Under the pieces are notes generated by a model that ran no database searches, was not told where the DNA came from, and worked only from the letters and a program-made list of their open reading frames with translations. The translations under genes were made by a program, and so were the position numbers. Below, piece by piece: positions 8,650 through 17,600 of a DNA stretch of 64,000 bases; within the stretch, counting starts at the first letter, position 1; each line of letters opens with the position of its first letter. The DNA comes from Nocardia bovistercoris (GTDB lineage Bacteria; Actinomycetota; Actinomycetes; Mycobacteriales; Mycobacteriaceae): contig NZ_JADMLG010000006.1 of assembly GCF_015674855.1 (NCBI RefSeq), positions 186,001-250,000 on the forward strand, read 5' to 3'.

Positions 8650-9042
8650 CTACGGGCGGGCGTCCACCGACAGGTGGATGCCGACCCGCTGCACGGTCCG
8701 GCTCATCTCGTAGGCGACCGTGCCCATATTGGCGGTCTCCACCGACAGCACGGCCAGGCAGGCGTTCTCGCCCGCCGCGGTGACGAACAGGATGCCGCGA
8801 TCGAGTTCGACCACCGTCTGGCAGACCCCTCCGCTGTCGAAATGCGAGCCCGCGCTGCGCGCCACGCCGTGCAGGGTCGAGGCCATCGCGCCGAATCGTT
8901 CGGCGTCGGACCGGCTCATCGACGCGCAGTGCCCGAGCAGCAGCCCGTCGGTGGACAGCACGATCGCGAATCGGATGTCGGGCAGGCGCTCGATCAGATC
9001 GTCGAGCAGCCAGTCGAGGCTACGGGGTGTGGCGGTGGTCAC
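8650..9042 (-). CDS. Roadblock/LC7-domain protein (conservon CvnB type)
   Basis: A 130-residue protein with the roadblock/LC7 pattern LDWLLDDLIERLPDIRFAIVLSTDGLLLG and a C-terminal VAYEMSRTVQRVG helix. In Streptomyces conservons such proteins pair with a membrane kinase-like protein, a DUF742 protein and a small GTPase. The GTG at 9042 was chosen because AGGAAGG lies 5 nt before it, giving the usual start (V/M)TTATPRSLDWLL. A frame from 9060 would add six residues that include that ribosome site. It overlaps the 3' end of the kinase gene by 23 nt. The DUF742 and GTPase genes do not follow; the plus-strand gene ends 9 bp beyond the stop. Confidence 0.85.
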   Translation of the reverse strand: MTTATPRSLDWLLDDLIERLPDIRFAIVLSTDGLLLGHCASMSRSDAERFGAMASTLHGVARSAGSHFDSGGVCQTVVELDRGILFVTAAGENACLAVLSVETANMGTVAYEMSRTVQRVGIHLSVDARP

Positions 9043-11410
9043 CGGTACCTTCCTGTTCATCGAAATAGTCGCGGTGTCCGGATTCGGCGTGATCGCGTCG
9101 TCCCTGGCGGGTTCCGCCCTCGATCGCGGACATCAGATCGCGCGCCTGATCGGCGGTGCGCGGGCGCGGCGGCGGCACCGCCCTGGTCTCCATGGTCGGA
9201 TAGTCGCCGACCGCGTCCTCCCCGCGCCGCCGCCTCGGCAGCGCGGGCTTGCTCGGATCGATCGGGGGCGCGGGCCACGGCGCGGGGATCGCGGGCGGCG
9301 GCGCCTGCTCGAACACCGGCGGCCGCGGGCGCGGTTCGTGCACCGGCAGGCGATCCCGGACCGGAACCTCCGCTCCGTCCTCGACGACCAGCGTCGTCGG
9401 AACCACGACAACGGCCTTGACGCCGCCGTAGTCGGAATCGACCAGCCGCACGGAGATACCGTGCCGGACAGCGAGTGTCGCGACCACGAAGAGGCCGAGG
9501 CGGGCATCGGAGGACAGCGCGGCGACACTGAAGTCCGGCGGCTCGGCGAGCAGCGCGTTGCGTTCGGTCAGTTCGTCGGCCGCCATCCCGAGGCCCTGAT
9601 CGATGATCTCGATGGCCACGCCCCTGCCGATCTGATTGCCCGTGACCTCGACCCGCGTCTGCGGCGGCGAGAAGGCGGTCGCGTTGTCGGTGAGTTCGGC
9701 CAGCAGGTGGATGAGGTCGGCCACCGCGCCGCCGGTGATCCGCAGACTCGGCAGCTTGGCGATCTGGATCCGGGTGTAGTCGGTGCTCTCGGCCACCGCG
9801 CCGCGCACCACGTCGATGAGCGGAACCGGATTGCGCCAGCGCCGTCCCGGCTTCTCACCGCCGAGGATGATCAGGTTCTCCGCGTTGCGGCGCGAACGGG
9901 TGGCCAGGTGGTCGAGCTGGAACAGCACGTCGAGCGTGCCCGGGTTCTCCTCACCGCGCTCGGCGGTGTCGAGCAGTGCGAGCTGGCGGTGCACGATGAC
10001 CTGATTGCGGTGCGCGATATTGAGGAACACGGCGTTCACACCGGCGCGGGTCTTGGATTCCGCGACCGCCGCCGCCACCGCGGAACTGTGCGCGCGATTG
10101 AACGCGTCGGCGACCTGGCCGATCTCGTCACGGCCGAAATCCAGCGGCGTCATCTCGATACTCGCGTTCGACGGCGCGCCGTCGCTGAGCGCCCTGATGG
10201 TGCTCGGCAGGCGCTCGTCGGCCACTTCGAGGGTCTGCGCGCGCAGCCGGCGCATGCGCCGGATCAGCCGGTTGGTCAACCACAGTGCCGCGAGGAAGGC
10301 GAGCAGCGTCAACCCGGCGATCGCGATCGCGCCGTGGAGGGAATCCTGTTCCCGTTTCTCACCCGCCGCCATGGCGCGGTCGTGCGCGTCGCCGTTCTGG
10401 TCCTTCCACAGCTTCAACAGCGCGGCATTGACCTCGACGGCGGCGTTGGTCCACTCCGTGATGGTCAGCGGAAGCGCCGCGGATCCGGTCGCGGTGGCGC
10501 GGCGGGTCGTTGTGGTCGGATTCCGACCGCTCGCGGAATCCTCAGAGGTCGGCGCGGCGGCATCGGCGCCCGTGATCACACCGCGCCGCATGAAGGCATC
10601 ACCCATCGCGACGAGCTGCTGCCAGGCCTGCCCCTCGGTGATCGCACGCAACTGGGCCTGCCGCTGCCCCGTGAGCATTCCGTCGGCGTAACCGAGTTGG
10701 GCGCGCGCGTCACCGACATTGCGCATGAAGTCGGTGAAGTGCTCGGGGGAGATCTGGTTCGTGATCAGCGCGGTGCTGCCGATGCTCAGGGCTTTCGAGA
10801 CCGCCTCGGTGGCACGCAGCATCGGGATTCCGCCGATCATGTCCACCGCGATCGTGGACGCGGGCGACACCGTGGCGGCGATCAGATTTCCCGTCACGAT
10901 GGTGTCGATGATCGCGCTGAAGGCGCCGAAGACCTGATCCGGCGGCATCGCGCGGGCGTCGATACCGCCGCGCAGCATCGGCATGGACGCGTAGAGCTGG
11001 TCGAATCCGGACATGTCGTCGACCAGTTCGGGCCGCACCTCCCGAGAGGTCTGGCTGTAGGTCAGCAGATAGGCCAGCGCGCTGTCGGAGTTGCCGCGCG
11101 CGGCCGCCAGTTTGTCCGGCGCGGTCGGGTCACCCGCCAGGACCAGCATCGATGCCGCGCGCTCGGCCTGGAATGCTTCGATCATGGTGATCGCGGGCGT
11201 TGTGGTCTCCGCGGCGAATTCCGCCCAGTCCTTCGACTTGCGGCCGTCTTTGATCAGATAGACCGCGGCACCGATACTCACCCCCATCAGCGCCAGGCTC
11301 GGTATGAGCACGATGATGACCAGCCGCGCCCGCACCCCGAGCGGTTTGCGCGTGAACCCCCGCCTGCGCGCTGATGCCGAAATTTCCCGTATGGACTTAC
11401 TACCGAACAC
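9020..11410 (-). CDS. Nitrate/nitrite-sensing-domain sensor histidine kinase (conservon CvnA type)
   Basis: A 796-residue membrane kinase. It has a first transmembrane helix at about residues 28-52, a helical extracytoplasmic NIT-type sensor (about 55-345), a second transmembrane helix at about 350-372, then a HAMP-like linker and a dimerisation/ATPase part. The histidine region reads HRNQVIVHRQLALLD, the N box LAELTDNATAFSPP and the G box IIDQGLGM. The tail (after about 680) is proline-rich and disordered, as in CvnA proteins. It begins at a GTG without a strong ribosome site. It is co-transcribed with the roadblock protein but has no response regulator beside it. The ligand is not established; NIT names the domain type. 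Confidence 0.85.
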   Translation of the reverse strand: MFGSKSIREISASARRRGFTRKPLGVRARLVIIVLIPSLALMGVSIGAAVYLIKDGRKSKDWAEFAAETTTPAITMIEAFQAERAASMLVLAGDPTAPDKLAAARGNSDSALAYLLTYSQTSREVRPELVDDMSGFDQLYASMPMLRGGIDARAMPPDQVFGAFSAIIDTIVTGNLIAATVSPASTIAVDMIGGIPMLRATEAVSKALSIGSTALITNQISPEHFTDFMRNVGDARAQLGYADGMLTGQRQAQLRAITEGQAWQQLVAMGDAFMRRGVITGADAAAPTSEDSASGRNPTTTTRRATATGSAALPLTITEWTNAAVEVNAALLKLWKDQNGDAHDRAMAAGEKREQDSLHGAIAIAGLTLLAFLAALWLTNRLIRRMRRLRAQTLEVADERLPSTIRALSDGAPSNASIEMTPLDFGRDEIGQVADAFNRAHSSAVAAAVAESKTRAGVNAVFLNIAHRNQVIVHRQLALLDTAERGEENPGTLDVLFQLDHLATRSRRNAENLIILGGEKPGRRWRNPVPLIDVVRGAVAESTDYTRIQIAKLPSLRITGGAVADLIHLLAELTDNATAFSPPQTRVEVTGNQIGRGVAIEIIDQGLGMAADELTERNALLAEPPDFSVAALSSDARLGLFVVATLAVRHGISVRLVDSDYGGVKAVVVVPTTLVVEDGAEVPVRDRLPVHEPRPRPPVFEQAPPPAIPAPWPAPPIDPSKPALPRRRRGEDAVGDYPTMETRAVPPPRPRTADQARDLMSAIEGGTRQGRRDHAESGHRDYFDEQEGTGDHRHTP

Positions 11411-11610
11411 CGATGATCGAGCCTACTTCTGGGCGAACCCGCCCGCTGTGACCGGCTCCCTCGGAGCCGGAGTGTCACGTCGCTGTGTCGCGTGTCACCC
11501 TAGCCGCGAGTTACCCGGTCACGCAATGCTACCGGGTAGCTACCGATCGGGACCGACATGCGCGCACACCGACCGGCAGCTCGGGTCGCGCGGCCTGCGA
11601 TGATGGCGGC

Positions 11611-12210
11611 ATGAGCGCTCCGGACGAGCAGCAGGTTCTGCACGTGACCGCCGAAGAGTTCGCCGACGGCGCCACGGCCGATCTCGGCGATCTCGAGATC
11701 GTCGATGGGCGCGTGATCCGGTTGATGGCGCAAAGTCCGCTACACAGTCGAGTGGTACGACGACTGGCCGGGATGTTGGAAGCCGCGCGGCGCGACGGTG
11801 GGCCGTGCATGATCATCGATTCCGATGTCGCGGCGCGATTCGCCGACACGGAGTCGAACACCGCCGACCGCCGCCTCAATGTGCGCTACCCCGACATCTG
11901 GATTCGCGACTGCGAGCCGTACGACGTGAACTCGGTGCGCGACCACATACTGCTGGTCGTCGAAGTCACCTCGGAATCGACCATCGATACCGATATCTCC
12001 GATAAGCGCATCCAATACGCGGCCGCCGGTATTCCCCGCTATCTGATCGTTCGACTGGATCAGAAGGAAGAGCGCATCGAGGAGATCGAGGAATACCGTC
12101 TCGACTGGTCCGGTCGCCGGTATCGGGCGCATGCGGTCCACCGCAGGGTGCTTTTGTTGGATGAACCGGTGGAGGCCACTGTTCCGTTCGGCGTGCTCGA
12201 ACAACCGTAG
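11611..12210 (+). CDS. Uma2 family (DUF820) restriction-endonuclease-fold protein
   Basis: A 199-residue protein with the PD-(D/E)XK nuclease-like pattern of Uma2/DUF820: the block SPLHSRVVRRLAGMLE, the acidic strand YPDIWIRD, then LLVVEVTSESTIDTDISDKRIQYAAAGIPRYLIV, where Glu and Lys fit the E-x-K core. These proteins are common in high-GC actinomycetes and cyanobacteria and their role is mostly undefined. The ATG at 11611 was chosen; the frame is open further upstream but without typical sequence. It converges with the methyltransferase gene, the stops being 3 bp apart. Confidence 0.85.
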   Translation: MSAPDEQQVLHVTAEEFADGATADLGDLEIVDGRVIRLMAQSPLHSRVVRRLAGMLEAARRDGGPCMIIDSDVAARFADTESNTADRRLNVRYPDIWIRDCEPYDVNSVRDHILLVVEVTSESTIDTDISDKRIQYAAAGIPRYLIVRLDQKEERIEEIEEYRLDWSGRRYRAHAVHRRVLLLDEPVEATVPFGVLEQP

Positions 12211-12213
12211 GAA

Positions 12214-12834
12214 TCAGGTTCGGGCGGGGGTGAGGACGGCGACGAGGAAGTCGGAGGTTTCGGTGAAGGGGCGGAGGTCCCAGGTGGCGAGGAGGTGGTC
12301 GGGGGTGAGGCCCGCCGCGGCGGCGTCGGCGAGGAATTCGTCGAACGGGTAGCCGCGGTCGGCGCCGAAGCCGATCACGGCGCGGCCGTTGGGGGCGAGG
12401 TGGCGGGCCAGGTTCGCGAGGACGCGGCCGCGGCTGTCCGGGGCGAGGAAGGGCATGACGTTGCCCGCGCTGACCACGGCGCCGAAGTCGGCGGCGATGC
12501 CGAGGGCGGGCAGGTCGAGTTCGGCCAGGTCGCCGACCAGCCAGCGCGGGCCAGGATAGTCCTCGGCGGCGGCCGCGACGAGCACCGGGTCGACGTCGAC
12601 CCCGACCACGGTGTGACCGGCGCGATGCAGGTAGCCGCCGGTCCGCCCGGCGCCGCAGCCCGCGTCCAGAACACGGGATCCGCGGCCGAGCATGGCGTCG
12701 ATCAGACGTGCCTCGCCTGCGATATCCATGCCGTCAGCGGCCAGATCGCGGAATCTTGCCACGAATCGGGTGGAATGCGCGGGATCCGCCGCGACGAGCT
12801 CTTCCCATTTGCTGGGTGTGCGCTGCCCGGTCAT
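12214..12834 (-). CDS. Class I SAM-dependent methyltransferase
   Basis: A 206-residue protein with a Rossmann-like methyltransferase core. Motif I is VLDAGCGAGRTGGYL, the acidic end of strand 2 is VVGVDVDP, and motif II/III follow as WLVGDLAELDLP and VVSAGNVMPFL. The C-terminus ends in a beta-hairpin region (FTETSDFLVAVLTP). The substrate cannot be deduced. It is a monocistronic-looking gene, convergent with the Uma2 gene and divergent from the glycosidase. Confidence 0.9.
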   Translation of the reverse strand: MTGQRTPSKWEELVAADPAHSTRFVARFRDLAADGMDIAGEARLIDAMLGRGSRVLDAGCGAGRTGGYLHRAGHTVVGVDVDPVLVAAAAEDYPGPRWLVGDLAELDLPALGIAADFGAVVSAGNVMPFLAPDSRGRVLANLARHLAPNGRAVIGFGADRGYPFDEFLADAAAAGLTPDHLLATWDLRPFTETSDFLVAVLTPART

Positions 12835-12995
12835 GCCCTACCTCTCGCGGTTGTCGCCTTCCGCGCCGACGATAGACCCGTGACGACGCGACGACGGCAG
12901 CGCCCCGATCCGGACGACTGATCAGTACGCTGTCTGCGACGGTCCCGACTCGACAGGCGCGCGCCACCGAGTCCGCACTCGGAAACAGGAGTTCG

Positions 12996-14321
12996 ATGCG
13001 ATCACAGTCCCGCCGCCGCACCCTCGCCCTGCTCGCGGCCGCGGTCGCGGTATTCCTCGTCGCGGGCGGCGCGCCCGCCCAGGCGCGCCCCGCACCGCCC
13101 GACCGGGTGGCGCCGCTGGGAGCCGAATTCCTGTGGGGTGTCGCGGCATCGGGATACCAGGCCGAAGGGCATGCGCCCGACAGCAATTGGTCGCGGTACG
13201 TGGCACAGGGCAAGACCGACGACCCGTACTTCGACTCCATCGACTTCTACACCCGCTTCCGCTCCGACATCGCACTTGCCGCAGGCCTCGGGGTGAAGGT
13301 GTACCGGATCGGCATCGAATGGGCGCGCGTGCAGCCCGCGCCCGGCGTGTGGGACGAGCAGGGGTTCCGCTTCTACGACGAGCTCATCGCGGCCATCCGC
13401 GCGGCGGGCATGCGGCCCATGCTGACCCTCGACCACTGGGTCTACCCAGGCTGGGAGGTCGACCGCGGCGGGTGGGCCGGGCCGGGCATCGTCGAGGACT
13501 GGCTCGCCAACGCGCGCAAGGTGGTCGATCGCTACGCCGCCGCGGACCCGCTGTGGGTGACCTTCAACGAACCCGCGGTCTACGTCCTCAACGAGACCCG
13601 CCACGGCGGCATCTCCCCCGCCGCCGCGCCCGCGATGTTCGACCGGATAGCGCAGGCGCACAACGGCATCTACGATCACATCCACGCGGTGCAGCCCGGC
13701 GCGATGGTCACGAGCAATGTCGCCTACATTCCCGCCGCCGAGGACGCCGTCAACGGCGCGACGCTGGTGCACCGCATCGCCGACCGGCTCGACTTCATCG
13801 GCATCGACTACTACTACGGACTCTCGCCCGACTCCCTCACCTCGTTCAGTCTCGCCGAACTGTGGAAGAATCCGCTGCAACCCGAGGGCATCTACTACGC
13901 GCTGCGACACTACGCGCGGCTGTTCCCCGACAAGCCGCTCTACATCGTGGAGAACGGCATCCCCACCGAGAACGGCATGCCGCGCGCCGACGGCTACACC
14001 CGCGCCGACAACCTGCGCGACACCGTCTACTGGCTGCAACGCGCCGTGGCCGACGGCATCGACCTCATCGGCTACAACTACTGGAGCCTCACCGACAACT
14101 ACGAATGGGGTTCCTACGCACCGCGTTTCGGCCTCTATACGGTGGACGTGCGCACCGATCCGACGCTCACCCGCCGCCCCACCGACGCCGTCGCCGCATA
14201 CACCCGCATCACCCGCGAGGGCGGGGTCGCCCCCGACTACCGTCCGACGCGGGCGCCCGCCGCCTGCTCCCTCGTCGACGCGGCGGCCAGTTGCGCCGAT
14301 CCGGTCGCCGAGCCCCGCTGA
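12996..14321 (+). CDS. Secreted glycoside hydrolase family 1 enzyme (beta-glycosidase)
   Basis: A 441-residue protein with a signal peptide: basic RSQSRRR, hydrophobic core LALLAAAVAVFLVAGG and likely cleavage at AQA-RP near residue 31. The GH1 catalytic pair is visible: the acid/base in VTFNEPAV (Glu192) and the nucleophile in LYIVENGIP (Glu319), with the substrate-binding block GYNYWSLTDNYEWG. The mature catalytic core is shorter than a typical 450-residue GH1 enzyme. A Cys pair near the C-terminus (AACSLVDAAASCAD) may form a disulphide. It should retain-hydrolyse beta-glycosides outside the cell or in the envelope; the sugar is unknown. Confidence 0.9.
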   Translation: MRSQSRRRTLALLAAAVAVFLVAGGAPAQARPAPPDRVAPLGAEFLWGVAASGYQAEGHAPDSNWSRYVAQGKTDDPYFDSIDFYTRFRSDIALAAGLGVKVYRIGIEWARVQPAPGVWDEQGFRFYDELIAAIRAAGMRPMLTLDHWVYPGWEVDRGGWAGPGIVEDWLANARKVVDRYAAADPLWVTFNEPAVYVLNETRHGGISPAAAPAMFDRIAQAHNGIYDHIHAVQPGAMVTSNVAYIPAAEDAVNGATLVHRIADRLDFIGIDYYYGLSPDSLTSFSLAELWKNPLQPEGIYYALRHYARLFPDKPLYIVENGIPTENGMPRADGYTRADNLRDTVYWLQRAVADGIDLIGYNYWSLTDNYEWGSYAPRFGLYTVDVRTDPTLTRRPTDAVAAYTRITREGGVAPDYRPTRAPAACSLVDAAASCADPVAEPR

Positions 14322-14330
14322 ACGCCCGCC

Positions 14331-14636
14331 TCAGCCGCGCGGCGGATTCCGGCGCTCGGCGGCCTTCGCGCGATTGATCTCCTCGATCCTGCGAGCCAGC
14401 GCGGCCTGCCTCGCGGCGGAATGCGAACCGTCGAGCTGTCCGGCGAAGGTGGTGCGGGCGGCCTCGACCAGACTGTCGGGCACCTCCGGATAGGCGCGGG
14501 CGATGGCCCACAGCGACTCTTCGGTCTCCATGTCGAGACCGCTCTCCGAATAGATGCCGCCGCCGCCGCGGACCGAGGCCAACAGTTCGTCGAAGTTCGC
14601 CCGCAGCTCGTCGTCGGTCGGATGGTCGAAACGCAC
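14331..14636 (-). CDS. Small protein downstream of the giant ESX effector gene, possible immunity or accessory protein
   Basis: A 101-residue acidic, helical protein (starting MRFDHPTDDELRANFDELLA). The GTG at 14636 is preferred because AAGGAGG lies just 4 nt before it; an upstream ATG at 14660 would place that site inside the coding region. It begins 37 bp after the stop of the 7,929-residue gene on the same strand and is probably translated from the same transcript. Position immediately behind a polymorphic-toxin gene is where immunity genes usually sit, but I recognise no immunity family, so the role is inference. Confidence 0.6.
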   Translation of the reverse strand: MRFDHPTDDELRANFDELLASVRGGGGIYSESGLDMETEESLWAIARAYPEVPDSLVEAARTTFAGQLDGSHSAARQAALARRIEEINRAKAAERRNPPRG

Positions 14637-14673
14637 GATTCCTCCTTGATCGGTGTCCATTGTCCGTATTCGT

Positions 14674-17600
14674 TCAGCGGGTGAAGATCCAGGTGCGCCG
14701 GTCCGGGTCGACGAGGACGTCTCGGATCAGCAGACCGAGATCGAAGTCGGCGGAGGTGGCCGGGTAGTAGATGTCGCAGAGCACGGTGTCGACGGCCATG
14801 ACCAGGAACCGGCACGTCCGGCCGTCGAGGTGCCACAGCACGCTCGAGCCCGGATCCTCCAGGTCGATCACCCGGTCACCCAACCACAGCGCCAAGCCGT
14901 CACCGCCCCGATAGAACACGACCGGGGTGGCGCCGAGTTCACCGTAGAGGCCGCCGACCGGGCCGACCGCGAGCACCACCGCGCGCAGCAGGCCCGACGC
15001 CGGATCGAATTCGGCCACCTCGCCGTAGCCCGAATGCGACCGGACCAGAATCGCCGAACCGTTCGCGGTGCTCTCTTCGCGCCTACCGTGGTGTCCGTAA
15101 CCGGAACCCCTACCGTTGCGCGCCGATCCCCCGGCCGCACCTTGCGCGGGCATCGGTGGCATGGCCGGGAATCCGGACGCTCCGTTCCGGTTCGGATACG
15201 CGGAGTCGACGTCCGCGCCGTTCGCTGTCCGGTCCGCGTACGGCGCGACGTTCTCCGGGGCTCGTCCGCCCGTGTCCGATGAGTACCCGCCGTTCACTCC
15301 TCCGGATTCGGGTCCGGCCCGGTGATCGCCGTTCGTCGGGGACGCGAACTCCGACGGTTGTCGGGGCGAGAAGTGTCCCTGCCCGCGATCGGACATCGTC
15401 AGGCCGTCAGGGGTGGCGCCTGATCCCGAGTTCGGGAGGTCGAAACCGCTGAAGAAGTCCGGCGAGTCGGTGGGGTCCTGGTCGCGAGACGCATCCGATG
15501 CGGGCTGATCCGATTCCCACTCGGTCGACGAGTCCGGTGCGCTCCGATCAGTCGACGGAACCGGGAACTCCGGTCCACCGGGACCACCCGGCAACTCCGA
15601 GCCACCCGGCGGCAGCGGGAAGTCGGGGCCACCCGGCACACCAAGACCACCCCACGGCACCGGCACATCCGAACCACCCGGCAGACCCGGCACTCCCGGC
15701 GGCAGCGGGAAGTCAGGAACACCCGGCACACCAAGACCACCCCACGGCACCGGCACATCCGAACCACCCGGCAGACCCGGCACTCCCGGCGGCAGCGGGA
15801 AGTCGGGAACACCCGGCACACCAGGACCGCCCGGTGGCAGCGGGGGCTCCAGCCATTGCGGAGCCTCGGGTAGACCCGGAATCTCGGGTTGTGCTGGGGG
15901 ACGGGGGAATTGCCGCCATTGGGGCGGATCCGGGAGGTCCGGGCCGGGCAGGTCGGGAGGGGTCGGGAAATCCGGCCACCGCGGGGGCTCGGGCAGCGGA
16001 AGTTCGGGGAGGTCCGGGAAGTTCGGCAGTTCCGGAAGCTGCGGCGGTTGCGGAAGCTGCGGCGGTTGGGGGAATTGCGGGGGCTGCTGCGGGGTCCCCG
16101 GAGGCTGGGGGGATGCAGGAGGCTGCGGCAGGTTCGGGGGTTCCGGTCGGGGTGGGGTTCGTGGGGGTTCGGGCTGTCGCGGCGACTGCTGTGGGTGGTC
16201 GGGAGTGCTTGGGCGGTGGGGGGGATCTGTGGGGTTCGGGGGGTTCGGCTGCTGTGGGGGGCGGGGGTCCTCGGGTGGATGCGGCGGGATCCAGGGGTGC
16301 GGATTCAGGGCTTCGATATCCGGAACGTCCGGCATGTCGAAGTCGTAGCGCTTCGGTGGATGCGGGATGTGCGAGCGCAGGTCGGAACCCGGTAGGTACG
16401 AGCGGCGTGCTCCGTTCCCGATGGGGTCACCGTCGTTGTCGCCGGGTGGTGGGTTCCCGCCGCCGGGTGATGGATTGCCGTCGGCGGATCGCGCGTCGCC
16501 GTCGCCAGATCGCGCATCGCTGTCGCCGGGTTGCGGGTTCCCGTCGGCGGGTGATGGGTTCCCGTCGCCAGATCGCGCGTCGCCGTCGCCGGGTTGCGGG
16601 TTCCCGTCGGCGGGTGATGGGTTCCCGTCGCCAGATCGCGCGTCGCCGTCGCCGGGTTGCGGGTTCCCGTCGGCGGGTGATGGATTGCCGTCGGCGGATC
16701 GCGCGTCACCGTCGCCAAACCGCGCGTCGCCGTCGCCGGGCAGCGGGTTCCCGCCAGCGAATCGCGCGTCGCCGTCGCCGAATCGCGCGTTGCTGTCGCC
16801 GGGTGGTGGGTTCTCTTCAGCGGATGCGGGGTTCTCGTCGTCCGGATCGGCGGGGGCATCGGCACGAGGGGTGTTCGTTTCGGTCGCCGGCCCTTCCTCA
16901 CGTCCGATCGAGCCGGTGGCGACTTCGCGTTCGACCGTCTCGTTCGGCGCGCTGTCGGGCGCGGTGCGGGACTCGTCGTTCGCCGCCGTTGCCCGCGAAC
17001 GCGACTCGGCACCGTCGGCGGCGGTCGAGTCCGTCGGCAGGACCGGCATGCTCGATCCGTCGCCCGGACGGCCGGAACGGGCGGCTGCGGCCGAACCGTT
17101 GTCGGGCGTGCCCGCGTTGCGCGGTCGATTCCGGCTGCCCTGCTCGCCCGGCTCGGACTCCACCCGCGGACGCGCGCCGGACCTGGAGCTCGTGTCACCG
17201 GGCGCTTCCCGCACCGGCGCCCCAGGTCGATCGTCTCCGCCCGAATCCGCTGTCGGCAAGTTCGATTCGCCGGCGGGACGAGGTGGGGTCTGTTCGGCGC
17301 GCGGCGCCCGCGACTCGGTCGTCGACTCACTCGAATCCGCCGTCGACCCGACCGACTCCGATGTCAGGCCACTCGAATCCCCTGTCGGATCGACCGAATC
17401 GACCATTCGCGCACCCGAGTCGGTGGACCGGGGGTTCGAATCGACAGTGCGGTCGGGGTCTTCGCGGGCAGCGTTGTCGTGCCCGCCGGTTTCAACGTCG
17501 GGCTCGGCAGTGTCGTCGCTCGAGTCGCCTGCGTGAGGCTCGGATCCAGCACTCGGCGCGGTGTCTTCCGTCGGCGAAGGCAGCTCGCCCGAGGTGGGGC

